64,000 nt of DNA, from assembly GCA_039934035.1 (NCBI GenBank), contig JBDTMZ010000025.1, forward strand, positions 16,020-80,019, read 5' to 3'. The notes beneath the pieces are model-generated. The model had not been told where the DNA came from, ran no database searches, and saw only the letters and a list, made by a program, of their open reading frames with translations. Positions 8,212-16,793 of this stretch are shown piece after piece (position 1 is the first letter of the stretch; each line of letters opens with the position of its first letter). The position numbers were made by a program, and so were the translations under genes. This DNA comes from Solibacter sp039934035 (GTDB taxonomy: Bacteria > Acidobacteriota > Terriglobia > Bryobacterales > Bryobacteraceae).

Positions 8212-9132
8212 CTAGCCGATGAAATCGAAGAGCGTCGTGCGCGGCATTTTGGCCTGCATCTGAAACGCGGCCTGCAACTGCAAATTGCCCTGCGTCACCA
8301 TCAACGCCGCCGACGCCAGATCCGCGTCCTCTTTTTGGCTCAATTCCGTCTTGAGCTGCACCTCGTAACTCTCGGAGTAATTGGTGGCGGAGGAAATGCG
8401 ATTCTCTACCGTCCCGTAGAATGCCTGTGCGACGTTCAGCCTTCCCGAAGCCTGCTGAATCGCCCCGGCGGCCATCTGGATCTGCGTCGTATCGTTGGCC
8501 AACAGCGCCAAACGCAATTGATTGAGTGCGGCGAACGTATTGTCCCCGGCCGCCGAACCGTCGGCTTTGTGCGTATCGAAAATCTCCGCCGCGGTGCGCG
8601 ATACCGCGAAACTGCCGCCCGCGGAATCTTCCACCCGCCGGGTGGCCGGAGTGTTGGTGAGCTGCGCCACCCCGTTCGCCGCCGTAAGATCGACCTCGTA
8701 CGGAGGCGCGCCATCGCTGTCGCCTCCGAAAATATAACGTCCCTGCACCGCTGTCCGGCTGACCGCTACCATCTGCTCCAATAGCGACTGCACTTCGCCG
8801 GCGATGCTCTGCCTGCCCGTGGCATCCATGGTGAAATTCGCGCCCTGCGCCGCCAGCACGCGCGCCCGGTCCATGATCTTGGTTGCCGAAGTGAGTGCGC
8901 CATCGGCCGAATCCGCATCGGTGCGCGCTACCGCGAGGTTCTCCCGGATCTGCCCATTGTGTTCCGAATCCGTGCGCAGCTGCAGAATGGTATCGATCTC
9001 CGCGGGCGCATCGGACGCCACGTTCACACGCTTACCGCTGGACGCCTGCCGGCTGGCGTTCTCGACCCGGCCTTGGACGCGTTTCATGTTGGCCAGAAAG
9101 GCTTCGGACGACGCGTTGAGATTGCTGATCAT
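8212..9132 (-). CDS. flgL: Flagellar hook-filament junction protein FlgL
   Basis: A 306-residue FlgL (HAP3). The N-terminal flagellin-like coiled-coil reads MISNLNASSEAFLANMKRVQ followed by ENASRQASSGKRVNVASD. The centre contains GRYIFGGDSDGAPPY, and the C-terminal helix includes ENRISSATNYSESYEVQLK. It joins the hook-side FlgK to the filament. It is the last gene of flgM-flgN-flgK-flgL, 5 bases after flgK, with a good GAGGTAG ribosome binding site overlapping the flgK stop. Transcription is probably by sigma-28 from the promoter before flgM. Confidence 0.95.
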   Translation of the reverse strand: MISNLNASSEAFLANMKRVQGRVENASRQASSGKRVNVASDAPAEIDTILQLRTDSEHNGQIRENLAVARTDADSADGALTSATKIMDRARVLAAQGANFTMDATGRQSIAGEVQSLLEQMVAVSRTAVQGRYIFGGDSDGAPPYEVDLTAANGVAQLTNTPATRRVEDSAGGSFAVSRTAAEIFDTHKADGSAAGDNTFAALNQLRLALLANDTTQIQMAAGAIQQASGRLNVAQAFYGTVENRISSATNYSESYEVQLKTELSQKEDADLASAALMVTQGNLQLQAAFQMQAKMPRTTLFDFIG

Positions 9133-9137
9133 GGCAT

Positions 9138-10577
9138 CTACCTCAGAATATTGATGGCGGTTTCAGTGAGCTGGTCCAGCACAGTGAGGAACTTGGATGT
9201 TGCCTGATAGGCCCTCTGGAATTGCATCAGGATGATGGCCTCTTCATCCAGCGAGACGCCTTGATACTGCTGGCGGAGATCTTTCGCCTGGCTGAGCAGC
9301 GATTGCTGTACGTCGAGGTTGTTCTTGGCATCGTTCAGCTCCGAACCGACGTTCCCGGCCATCTGGCCGAAGAACTGGCTGTAGCTCAAGCCGCCGATCT
9401 TATCCGCGGCCTGCACGGGGTTGGCGAGCGCGGCCAGCGCCAGAGGGACTCCGTTAGAGACCGAGGGCGGGCCTGGACTGATGGCGGCCAGTTGCTCCGG
9501 TTGCAGCGAGGGGTCGACCGCGAGCGAACCGGCAACCGCGGTGGCGTCACTCGTGTCATAACTGAACAGGGGCACTCCAGCCTCGGCCGGCGGCCCGTTC
9601 GTGATGTTCCCCGAGGTCAACAGCGCGTTGACGCGGTCGGCGAATTGTTTCGCCATGACGTTCAGGGAACCGGCCTGCGCGCCGTCGCCCATGACCGAGG
9701 GAAGAATCTGGTTGCGCAGTTTCAGCAATGCCCCCAGTTGCGCTCCCGTGGTCTTCGAGGTGATGTCGCTTCCGTCCGACCCGAGGATGCGCATCAGCGC
9801 CGGGCCGTTGACGTTGACCGGGGGCGGATCCTGGGGCCGCGTCAGCGATGCACTCAACTGGTACTGCTTCTCCTCCAGCAGGAGTGGAGTCTCCCCGTTG
9901 AGCATCAGACTTACCGTGCCGTCCGTCTGGAACGCCGCATCCACATCCACCAGGCTCGAGAGTTCTTCCAGGGCGGCATGCATACGGGCATTCAATCCGG
10001 CATCGTTCTTCGCGCCCTGCATGGCGATGTGATTGTAGCCCTGGATCTCGCCCACCAGTTGATTCACCTGGTCGACGGTTTGCACGATCTGTTGCTGGGC
10101 GTCGGCGGACCGCGCCGAGACATCATGCGCCGCCTGTTGGAAGGCGCTAGCCATGTCTGTGGCACGCTGAATGACGCTTTGCCGAGCCGATACGTTGTCC
10201 GGAGTCGCGCCCCAGGCCGAAAAACTTTTTAACAGGTTGTTGAGCGCCTGGGGGATTCCCTGATTGCCGGAAATGTCGAAGTTGGCCTGAATCGCGGTCA
10301 GGTTATCCACCAGCTGCTGCTGGTATCCCAGCCCGCTGGTCTGCTGCCGGACCGCCTGTTCCGTGTACTCACTGCGCGACGAAACCAGTTTGCCAGCACG
10401 CACTCCGCCGGTCACCCCACCGTCCGGATCGAAGGGCAGCGCGTAAAGCTCCAGCCGCTGCTTGGCATATCCGGGAGTCGAGGCGTTGGAGACGTTGTTC
10501 TGCGCCGTTTCGAGCACCCGTCCATAGGCTTCCAGTGTGGCGGCCGACGATACGAGACTTGCAAGAAGATTCGACAT
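9138..10577 (-). CDS. flgK: Flagellar hook-associated protein FlgK
   Basis: A 479-residue FlgK (HAP1). The N-terminal rod/hook signature ETAQNNVSNASTPGYAKQRL and the C-terminal helix EEAIILMQFQRAYQATSKFL are diagnostic. The middle region is shorter than in enterobacterial FlgK (about 550 residues). It forms the first hook-filament junction zone and is exported through the flagellar type III system. It sits between the flgN-like chaperone gene and flgL, as in many flgMNKL operons. Confidence 0.96.
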   Translation of the reverse strand: MSNLLASLVSSAATLEAYGRVLETAQNNVSNASTPGYAKQRLELYALPFDPDGGVTGGVRAGKLVSSRSEYTEQAVRQQTSGLGYQQQLVDNLTAIQANFDISGNQGIPQALNNLLKSFSAWGATPDNVSARQSVIQRATDMASAFQQAAHDVSARSADAQQQIVQTVDQVNQLVGEIQGYNHIAMQGAKNDAGLNARMHAALEELSSLVDVDAAFQTDGTVSLMLNGETPLLLEEKQYQLSASLTRPQDPPPVNVNGPALMRILGSDGSDITSKTTGAQLGALLKLRNQILPSVMGDGAQAGSLNVMAKQFADRVNALLTSGNITNGPPAEAGVPLFSYDTSDATAVAGSLAVDPSLQPEQLAAISPGPPSVSNGVPLALAALANPVQAADKIGGLSYSQFFGQMAGNVGSELNDAKNNLDVQQSLLSQAKDLRQQYQGVSLDEEAIILMQFQRAYQATSKFLTVLDQLTETAINILR

Positions 10578-10582
10578 GACGG

Positions 10583-10945
10583 TTACCCTTCCAGGCAGAT
10601 CCGGCTGCCGTGCTGCAACGGCGCCGAATCGCCGGTACCGGTGTAGCCGCCGGTGATGGCGCCCCGCGCTCGCAGCCAGTTAAAGTGAAAATCGGCGGCG
10701 CCCTGCAGCAGCCGCGAGGTGCGCTGGAAACTGCGCCTCAGGCGCCATGCCTCTTCCATCGCCGCGGCATTGCCCGCTTCACGGGCAAACTCCGGCTGCC
10801 ACTGTGCCAGCTGCCGGCCCGTCGCCTCTAATATGGTGGAGCATTCATCGAGCGCTTCCGGGGACGGCTTGAGCAATAGGCTGCCGGCGAAATCCAACTG
10901 CTGCCGGGTCGACGCGAGTTGTTCCACCAGCCCGGACGCAGTCAT
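10583..10945 (-). CDS. flgN: FlgN-like export chaperone (by position)
   Basis: A 120-residue, mostly helical protein starting MTASGLVEQLASTRQQLDF. Sequence similarity to FlgN is not obvious by eye, but size, helical character and location between flgM and flgK are those of FlgN, the chaperone for FlgK and FlgL. The C-terminal part (GAITGGYTGTGDSAPLQHG) is Gly-rich and likely flexible. Its ATG lies one base after the flgM stop (TGAAATG), so translation is coupled. The function is assigned from context. Confidence 0.62.
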   Translation of the reverse strand: MTASGLVEQLASTRQQLDFAGSLLLKPSPEALDECSTILEATGRQLAQWQPEFAREAGNAAAMEEAWRLRRSFQRTSRLLQGAADFHFNWLRARGAITGGYTGTGDSAPLQHGSRICLEG

Positions 10946-10946
10946 T

Positions 10947-11255
10947 TCATTCGGACCCCGCGCTCAACAGCTCCGACACCAGGCCCCGGCTGGTCGCCGT
11001 CGTGTTAGGCGTGTACCTGCCAGCCTGATACTGCTCCGCCAGCGCCTGTACCCGGTTGGCCCGGCTGGCTGCAAAACTGCCCAGCGTGCGGGACAGGCTG
11101 CTCAGGTTCCCGGAGAATTCGACATGATCCCCGGATGAATCGGAGCTTGAGTTGGAGGCCCGGGACGAATCCGTCCGGCCGGTGTTCTGGGCCTCTTGGG
11201 CCCGCCCGGTTTGCGAAGCGGTAGTCCCGATAGGGTTTTGATCGTAGATTTTCAT
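10947..11255 (-). CDS. flgM: Anti-sigma-28 factor FlgM
   Basis: A 102-residue protein starting MKIYDQNPIGTTASQTGRAQ, the usual FlgM N-terminus. It has a Ser-rich linker (about 33-48) and a C-terminal sigma-binding part with RVQALAEQYQAGRYTPNT and SRGLVSELLSAGSE. FlgM holds FliA inactive until the hook is complete and is then exported. The ATG at 11255 is preferred over upstream starts at 11282 or 11543, because a sigma-28 promoter at 11281-11308 would overlap those longer forms. It is the first gene of flgM-flgN-flgK-flgL. Confidence 0.88.
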   Translation of the reverse strand: MKIYDQNPIGTTASQTGRAQEAQNTGRTDSSRASNSSSDSSGDHVEFSGNLSSLSRTLGSFAASRANRVQALAEQYQAGRYTPNTTATSRGLVSELLSAGSE

Positions 11256-11280
11256 ACCAACGCCACTCTGGCTAAGAGAC

Positions 11281-11308
11281 ATATCGGCAGACGGTCTAGA
11301 GAACTTTA
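11281..11308 (-). promoter_or_regulatory. Probable sigma-28 promoter for flgM-flgN-flgK-flgL
   Basis: On the minus strand TAAAGTTC is followed, 16 bases after TAAA, by GCCGATAT. The E. coli FliA consensus is TAAAGTTT-N11-GCCGATAA. Transcription would start about 25 bases before the flgM ATG at 11255. The same TAAA-N16-GCCGAT arrangement occurs before fliN in this window. Confidence 0.75.
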
Positions 11309-11418
11309 GGCTGGCGACCGATTTTTTTTGGAGTACCTCTTTCGGGATATGCCGCGGCGTGACCGGGCTCGATCCTAATGTTTCCGCGCCTCGCTGCCGA
11401 TGCTTTGGTGTGTCAGCC

Positions 11419-12786
11419 ATGGCAACCACTCGCATTTTGTGGATCAGCGCGCAGCCGCAACCGCCCGCCGGATGGATCGCCCCTCCGGATTGGGTGGACG
11501 ACGTCCAATCTCCGACCGAAGCACTACAGGCTTTCCCTGCCACGCCCTATTCCGTGGTCGTGCTATGCCTGCCCGTACCCGGTTGGGAAGCGGCATCCTT
11601 AATCGAAGGCGTGCGCCGGGCCGCCCCCGGCATCCCCCTACTCGCCTATGTCCCCGGCGCCTCGCTGGACGATGCCGTCCGCCTCGCCCATCTGGGCGTG
11701 CATCGCTTGCTGCCCGCCATGGAAAGCGCTTCCTCCCTGATCCAAAACGCGGTGGAAGCCGGCCGGTTGACCGGACTGGCGAACCTGGCAGACCGGGTGA
11801 ATCGTCCCGACTGGGAGCGCCTGCTGGTAGGCAACAGCCACGAAATGAGGCAGTTGCAGCATGTGATCCGGCTGGTCGCGAGCCGGCGCGCCACCGTGCT
11901 GATCACCGGCGAAACCGGCACCGGGAAGGAACTGGCCGCCCGCGCCCTGCACCTCGCCGGATCGCGCGCCGCCGGACCGATGGTGGCGGTCAACTGCAGC
12001 GCGCTGCCCGAGACTCTGCTGGAAAGCGAATTGTTCGGCCACGTGCGCGGCGCCTTCACCGGAGCCTTTCAGAACCGCGTGGGCCGCTTCGAGCAGGCCC
12101 AGAGTGGTACCCTCTTCCTCGATGAGATCGGTGAATTGCCCATGGATCTGCAGACCAAACTGCTGCGCGTTCTGCAGGAGCGGGAACTGCAACGCTTGGG
12201 CAGTTCGGATACCCTCAAGCTGGACGTCCGCGTGGTAGCGGCCACGAACTGCGACTTGGCGCGGCGAATCGAGCAGGGCAGGTTCCGTGAAGACCTGTAT
12301 TACCGTCTGAACGTGGTGCCCATTGAGATGCCTCCGCTGCGCCGCCGTCCGGCGGATGTGCCGCTGCTGGCGGCGCATTTCCTGTCCCGGGTGTGCCGCG
12401 CCGAGGCCCTGCCTCTCAAGACGCTCCTGCGGGACACCATCGATCGATTGATCGAGTACTCATGGCCGGGCAACGTGCGCCAACTGGAGAACACCGTGGA
12501 GATGGCGGTCGCTCTCAGTGAGGATCGCCTCACCCTCACGCCAGCCGATTTTCCACTTCCCCTGCTGCCGCCCGAGCATCCGGCGGCGCCGCGGACTCCG
12601 CAAGTGGCCGTGCCCGATAGCGGCCTCGATTTTGAACGGACGGTCGCCGTCTTCGAGCGCAGCATTCTCGAACAGGCGCTACGCAAGACCGGCGGCAACA
12701 AAAAGGCGGCAGCCGACCTGTTGCGCCTCAAGCGCACCACGCTTTCGGCCAAAATGCGCAGTCTCGATCCGGTCGCCTGCTTCTGA
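11419..12786 (+). CDS. FleQ-like sigma-54 activator with degenerate receiver
   Basis: A 455-residue enhancer-binding protein. The N-terminal receiver-like region (about 4-115) lacks the phospho-acceptor Asp: the expected position is C50 in VVVLCLPVPG. The AAA+ domain has Walker A GETGTGKE (164-171), an intact GAFTGA loop (211-216) and Walker B GTLFLDE. A Fis-type helix-turn-helix lies near the C-terminus (NKKAAADLLRLKRTTLSAKM). A FleQ/FlrA-type flagellar regulator with a receiver that cannot be phosphorylated fits its place, divergent from flgM inside the flagellar locus. The ATG at 11419 is chosen by domain start; 11359 would add an unrelated leader. Confidence 0.87.
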   Translation: MATTRILWISAQPQPPAGWIAPPDWVDDVQSPTEALQAFPATPYSVVVLCLPVPGWEAASLIEGVRRAAPGIPLLAYVPGASLDDAVRLAHLGVHRLLPAMESASSLIQNAVEAGRLTGLANLADRVNRPDWERLLVGNSHEMRQLQHVIRLVASRRATVLITGETGTGKELAARALHLAGSRAAGPMVAVNCSALPETLLESELFGHVRGAFTGAFQNRVGRFEQAQSGTLFLDEIGELPMDLQTKLLRVLQERELQRLGSSDTLKLDVRVVAATNCDLARRIEQGRFREDLYYRLNVVPIEMPPLRRRPADVPLLAAHFLSRVCRAEALPLKTLLRDTIDRLIEYSWPGNVRQLENTVEMAVALSEDRLTLTPADFPLPLLPPEHPAAPRTPQVAVPDSGLDFERTVAVFERSILEQALRKTGGNKKAAADLLRLKRTTLSAKMRSLDPVACF

Positions 12787-13152
12787 CTGTTGAGCAGACA
12801 GAAGGTGCTATTGACGCAACTGCACACGATCCGGCCGCGATGCCCGCCGCGCGGGCAGATAACCAGTCATCAGGACGAGGGGCGAGAGCAGAGGGGGCGG
12901 CGCCGGACAGCCACGCGTAGGCAGCGGGTTGAAAAGAGAATTTCGGCAGGACGCGCGTCGCCGCTATCGAGAGTCCGGCAGCGGCCGAGTGCCGGCGATG
13001 AGCAATGCCGCCGAGCGTAGTGATCGTTTTGTCGCTGTAGCATTCGGCCGAGTGCCGGCGATGCGCAATGCCGCCGACCGCGGTGAAGCGTCTCGTTGTT
13101 GTCGAGCCGCATGCCGGCAATGGCCCGCTGCCCGGGGACGTAACCGGGGACT
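12787..13152. other. 366-base intergenic region with a duplicated repeat
   Basis: Between the FleQ-like gene and the convergent MBL hydrolase gene I see no convincing gene. The second half holds the 36-base duplicated repeat listed separately. Short frames here read the repeat on either strand as GRVPAM or GGIAHRRHSA peptides and are not credible genes. Confidence 0.7.
12982..13080. repeat. Duplicated 36-base intergenic repeat, 63-base period
   Basis: Copies at 12982-13017 and 13045-13080 share CGGCCGAGTGCCGGCGATG and AATGCCGCCGA, with two mismatches over 36 bases. A weaker third trace (CATGCCGGCAATGGCC) follows near 13105. The copies lie downstream of two convergent genes and look like a dispersed intergenic repeat family. 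Confidence 0.8.
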
Positions 13153-14019
13153 TCAGGCGGGGTGGAATTGCTGTCCGATGCGGTGGACCGCCACTCGGTC
13201 AGGATGGCCAGCCGCGCTTTCCTGGACGCGCTCGATGGGTTCGTAGTACGGTTCCCGGCTCAAGCGGAAGGTCTGATGATGCACCGGAAAGAAGAATTCC
13301 GCCCCCGCGTCCTGCGCCATCCGCCATGCCTGCTCCGGTGTGCAGTGGGCATGAATCCAGGGATCGTAAGCACCCACCGGCATGATCGCCAGGTCGTACG
13401 GCCGCGAGGTGCGCAGCGCGCGGAACGTGGAGGTCATCGCCGTATCGCCGCCGAAGACCACGCGATGGTTAGGCGATTCGATGGTGTAGCCGTTGTAGCC
13501 GCGATAGGTATCGCTGCGCATGCGAGCTCCCCAGTGGCGCACCTGAAAAGCGCGAACCTCAAGGGGGCCGACGCGCACCTGCCGTCCCCACCCGAGCTCA
13601 TGGACCGCCGCGTAGCGCCCGGGCCGCAGCAAATCAGCCGTGCGAGCGGCAGTCACAACCGTAGTTGCGGAATTTTCCAGGCGACGCAGGCTGCGCAGGT
13701 CGAAGTGATCCATGTGCGCGTGAGAAAGCAGGATCACGTCGATCGCGGGCAGTTCGGCGAGGCTCAGCGCCGGTTCCACTAAACGCTTAAGGCCCACCGT
13801 CACCGGTCCCAGCCCGATGCCAGCGCGCGCGCTGAACACCGGATCGGTGAGGAGAGTCACACCATCGATCTTAAGCAGCACCGTGGTGTGGCCCAGCCAG
13901 GCGGCGTGCAAGCCGCTGTCGGGCCATAAGTGCGGACGCGGACGATGCGGGGCAGGCAGAATCTGCCGCCGGAAATCCCGAACCAGACAACTACGGTTCA
14001 TCTGCAGCATCTGATGCAC
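13153..14019 (-). CDS. MBL-fold metal-dependent hydrolase (UlaG/NAPE-PLD type)
   Basis: A 288-residue metallo-beta-lactamase fold protein. The metal-binding motif SHAHMDHFD (H100, H102, D104, H105) is intact, with WLGHTTVLLKIDGVTLLTDPVF before it and FGGDTAMTSTF and MPVGAYDPWIHAHCTPEQAW after it. These features match the UlaG/NAPE-PLD-like group, whose substrates include sugar lactones and N-acyl phosphatidylethanolamine; the substrate here cannot be read from sequence. It is convergent with the FleQ-like gene and divergent from the CPBP protease gene, so it does not belong to a flagellar operon. The start could be M1, M4 or M7. Confidence 0.88.
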   Translation of the reverse strand: MHQMLQMNRSCLVRDFRRQILPAPHRPRPHLWPDSGLHAAWLGHTTVLLKIDGVTLLTDPVFSARAGIGLGPVTVGLKRLVEPALSLAELPAIDVILLSHAHMDHFDLRSLRRLENSATTVVTAARTADLLRPGRYAAVHELGWGRQVRVGPLEVRAFQVRHWGARMRSDTYRGYNGYTIESPNHRVVFGGDTAMTSTFRALRTSRPYDLAIMPVGAYDPWIHAHCTPEQAWRMAQDAGAEFFFPVHHQTFRLSREPYYEPIERVQESAAGHPDRVAVHRIGQQFHPA

Positions 14020-14055
14020 CGCGGGCCCGCAAGGTTGCGTCCGCTATATTGAGGT

Positions 14056-14937
14056 GTGGCCCCCGGCAAAGACCCCCTGCGCTTGAGCATCCACGTGGTG
14101 GTCTATATCGCGATCTTCTATGCCACGGCCTTCCTTTTCACCGGGCCGATCGTCTGGTTGGGCGGCTATCTTACGGGAATTACAGGGGTGACGCTGCTTT
14201 CTGCCGCCTTCGCCAACTGGCTGTCGCTGCGCATTTACGAGAATCGCGGGATCGCCGATATCGGCCTGCGGGTGAATCGCTGCTCCGGGCAGAACCTGGT
14301 GCTGGGACTCGCCGGCGGCGCATGCACCGCCGCCCTGGTGCTGCTGCCGCCCGTGCTCGCCGGCGCCGCGCACTTCCGGCCGACGCCGGACGACCAGCCC
14401 ACCGTGGGCACGATTCTGTTCGTCAGCATCCTGCTGGCCGCCGGCAGCATTGGAGAGGAGCTTTTCTTCCGCGGCTACGGATTTCAGGAATTGCTGGCCT
14501 CGGTGGGTCCATTCGCCACCGTGGTTCCGGTGGGCGTACTGTTCGCGCTGCTGCACGGGTCCAACCCCGGCGCTAATTACCTCAGCACCGCGAACACCGC
14601 CGGATTCGGCGTGCTTTTCGGCTATGCTTACCTGCGCAGCCGGGACTTGTGGTTGCCCATCGGGCTGCATTTTGGCTGGAACTTTACACTGCCCCTGTTC
14701 GGGGTGAACGTCAGCGGGCTTAGAATGAAGGTGACGGGCTACGAGATGACGTGGACCGCCGGCAGTCTGTGGAGCGGTGGAGAGTACGGTCCGGAAGGCA
14801 GTCTTCTGACCTCGGCCGTGCTGGTCGCGCTGTTTATTTACCTCCGCAAGGCACCCATTCGCCGGCAGGTTTCGCCATTGACGGACCCGCCCGCGGGGAG
14901 TGAAGTATGCGAGGCTACGCCGTCATCGCCATCCTGA
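14056..14937 (+). CDS. CPBP-family intramembrane metalloprotease
   Basis: A 293-residue multi-spanning protein with the Abi/CPBP motifs: GEELFFRGYGFQEL (E134, E135, R139), LLHGSNPGANYLS and LHFGWNFTLPLFG supply the conserved Glu pair, His and Asn/His. The family includes Rce1-like CAAX proteases and bacteriocin-immunity proteins. It starts at GTG 14056, with no better ATG before the first membrane helix. The 3' end overlaps the next gene by 31 bases, so the two are probably co-transcribed. Its substrate is unknown. Confidence 0.88.
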   Translation: MAPGKDPLRLSIHVVVYIAIFYATAFLFTGPIVWLGGYLTGITGVTLLSAAFANWLSLRIYENRGIADIGLRVNRCSGQNLVLGLAGGACTAALVLLPPVLAGAAHFRPTPDDQPTVGTILFVSILLAAGSIGEELFFRGYGFQELLASVGPFATVVPVGVLFALLHGSNPGANYLSTANTAGFGVLFGYAYLRSRDLWLPIGLHFGWNFTLPLFGVNVSGLRMKVTGYEMTWTAGSLWSGGEYGPEGSLLTSAVLVALFIYLRKAPIRRQVSPLTDPPAGSEVCEATPSSPS

Positions 14938-15695
14938 CCCTCTCGCCGGCGTTGCTGCCGGCGGGCAATAAACTCACCTGGGAAGATCGCGTGGAATTGA
15001 CGCGCGGCCTCACCGCCGAATACGCTACGGTCAAAGTACTGCTTCCGCGTTCGAAAAAGGCCCTCGAGTTCGACGCACAGTCGGGCTACGACAAGAAGGT
15101 GTGGACCCAGATCTCTCGCGAGAGCGGTCCGGCCGCGCGTACCGGGGATCTGGTACAGATCACTAAAATCGATATCGAAGACGACAAGCTGGTGCTGCAG
15201 ATCAACGGCGGCTTCAAGGGCGGACGCAAGTGGTACGATGGCGTGCAAATCGGCGTCGGGAGCACCACTGCGCCCGTGTCCACGGGGTCGGATTCGAATG
15301 CGCCAGGGGGCACTTCCATCGCGATTCTGTTCCGCAAGCCGCTCGAGCCGATCAAAGCCTCGGAAATTAAGAAGATGCTGGCGCCGGTGCTGGATTTTGA
15401 GAAGCGCAGCGCCACCCAACTCTACTCCGAGACCCTGGCGCCCGAGGTGCAGACGGCCATCAAGGAGAAGCGCGCGCTGGTCGGGATGGACCACGAGCAG
15501 GTCCGGCTGGCTCTGGGACCGCCGCAGCACAAGTCGCGCGAAACCAAAGACGGGCTGGACATTGAAGATTGGGTTTTCGGTACGCCTCCCGGCAAGATCA
15601 CTTTCGTGACGTTCGCCGGTGATAAGGTAATCAAGGTAAAGGATTCCTACGCGGGTCTGGGCAGCCAGGTGGGGCCGACGCCCGTCGTGCGTTAA
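14907..15695 (+). CDS. Exported protein with BamE/SmpA-like C-terminus (unknown)
   Basis: A 262-residue protein with signal peptide MRGYAVIAILTLSPALLPAG. Residues 20-120 are an uncharacterised beta-rich region (ELTRGLTAEYATVKVLLPRS). The C-terminal 70 residues (KRALVGMDHEQVRLALGPP to FVTFAGDKVIKVKDSYAG) resemble the small BamE/SmpA fold, where GM-x-x-x-V-x-x-x-LG-x-P is typical. It probably sits in the periplasm or at the outer membrane. It overlaps the protease gene upstream and abuts the lipoprotein gene downstream, forming a three-gene unit. Confidence 0.72.
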   Translation: MRGYAVIAILTLSPALLPAGNKLTWEDRVELTRGLTAEYATVKVLLPRSKKALEFDAQSGYDKKVWTQISRESGPAARTGDLVQITKIDIEDDKLVLQINGGFKGGRKWYDGVQIGVGSTTAPVSTGSDSNAPGGTSIAILFRKPLEPIKASEIKKMLAPVLDFEKRSATQLYSETLAPEVQTAIKEKRALVGMDHEQVRLALGPPQHKSRETKDGLDIEDWVFGTPPGKITFVTFAGDKVIKVKDSYAGLGSQVGPTPVVR

Positions 15696-16289
15696 ATGCG
15701 CATCCGATGGTGCCTGGCGCTGGCGGCTGCCGGCGCGCTGCTGGCCGGTTGCTCCAGCGGAAAACCGGCCGGGTCGGAAACCCGGAAAGCTGCGCCTGCC
15801 GACGAAGCGCGCATCACCCAGTTCTATGCCACGTCCACGCAAGTGGCGCGTGGCGACCGGACGCTGCTCTGCTACGGCGTGGAGAACGCTTCGGCCGTGT
15901 GGCTCGATCCCGGCCACCAGGAACTTTCGGCGGCGCTCTCACGCTGCGTCGAGCTCACGCCCACGGAGAACACGACGTACAAGCTTTCCGCCCAGAGTCC
16001 CGGCGGACAGCCCGTCACGCGCGAAATCACGGTGACCATCGGCGCGCCCCACGCGCGCATCGTCAACGTCACCATCAGCGCCCTGCAAGTCAAGGCAGGC
16101 GAGCTGGTGAATATTTGCTACACGGCGGAAAATGCGCGCAGCGTGACGATCCATCCCATTGGCCACCGCGGCGCGGCGGGGAAAGGCTGCGCTTCGGACC
16201 AGCCGAAGAAGACCACGACCTATACCGTTACGGCCACCGGCCCTGGCGGCGAAACGGATGCGCAGCCCGTCACCGTTCAGGTGAAGTAG
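15696..16289 (+). CDS. Lipoprotein with two Ig-like repeats
   Basis: A 197-residue lipoprotein. The lipobox LLAGC puts the lipidated cysteine at residue 19. Two related domains of about 80 residues follow; each has a Cys-rich pattern and ends in a typical Ig-like strand (TENTTYKLSAQSPGGQ and KKTTTYTVTATGPGGE). ATG immediately follows the TAA of the preceding gene, so the two are translationally coupled. The role is unknown; a surface or periplasmic binding module is plausible. Confidence 0.75.
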   Translation: MRIRWCLALAAAGALLAGCSSGKPAGSETRKAAPADEARITQFYATSTQVARGDRTLLCYGVENASAVWLDPGHQELSAALSRCVELTPTENTTYKLSAQSPGGQPVTREITVTIGAPHARIVNVTISALQVKAGELVNICYTAENARSVTIHPIGHRGAAGKGCASDQPKKTTTYTVTATGPGGETDAQPVTVQVK

Positions 16290-16368
16290 CGGGCGGGCGG
16301 TGTCGCAAGCGGCGCCCTACCCCGACCTGCCGCGAGCGTACGGAAACGCGGCGGCCAAGGCCGCGGGT

Positions 16369-16456
16369 CCGCCCGAGACCGTGCGAAACGCGTGTCGCGG
16401 TTGGTGCTCGTCGATCTACCTGGCGGCGAAGGCGTGGACCCGCCCGAGACCGTGCG
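16369..16456. repeat. Duplicated intergenic repeat, 71-base period
   Basis: An exact 17-base copy (CCGCCCGAGACCGTGCG) occurs at 16369 and 16440. Flanking sequence is partly repeated (GTCGCGGTTG versus GTCACGGTTG). It lies in the 177-base gap between the convergent lipoprotein and flgJ genes and resembles the intergenic repeats at 12982 and 43155 in placement and spacing. Confidence 0.7.
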
Positions 16457-16466
16457 GGACCGCGGG

Positions 16467-16793
16467 TCACGGTTGTGGGGCAACGGCTTGCTTCGCGGGC
16501 TCCAGGCCCTTCGCCACCAGTGAGGCGAGTCCCAAGCCGCCGTTCTGCGCCAATGCCGCTGCGAACTGCTGTTCCGCGTAATCCGTGACGCACTCAGCAG
16601 ACGAATCTTCGCCGCTGCCGAGCCAGCCCGAGCCGCTCTCGCGCTCCGTGCGCAGCATCTGCCCGAGCAGCAGCGCCTCGAACTGCTGCGCCGCTTCGTG
16701 CACCCTGCCAGGCGCGCGGCTCTCGCCGACCGCCGTAACGCCCGCCGTAGTAACGCCCGTACTCAGGTACGGAGAGATCGCAACACTGCCCAT
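16467..16793 (-). CDS. flgJ: FlgJ-like rod-binding protein (rod domain only)
   Basis: A 108-residue protein matching only the N-terminal rod-binding half of FlgJ. The core AAQQFEALLLGQMLRTER and DYAEQQFAAALAQNGGLGLA are the conserved motifs. The C-terminal muramidase half is absent, as in many non-enteric bacteria, so another enzyme must open the peptidoglycan. Its ATG overlaps the flgI stop (TGATG), and it is the last gene of flgF-flgG-flgA-flgH-flgI-flgJ. Confidence 0.88.
   Translation of the reverse strand: MGSVAISPYLSTGVTTAGVTAVGESRAPGRVHEAAQQFEALLLGQMLRTERESGSGWLGSGEDSSAECVTDYAEQQFAAALAQNGGLGLASLVAKGLEPAKQAVAPQP

Noticed and set aside
12728..13120. Minus-strand frame with GGIAHRRHSA repeats as a gene
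   Set aside because: It consists of the intergenic repeat plus antisense to the FleQ-like gene and has no other support.
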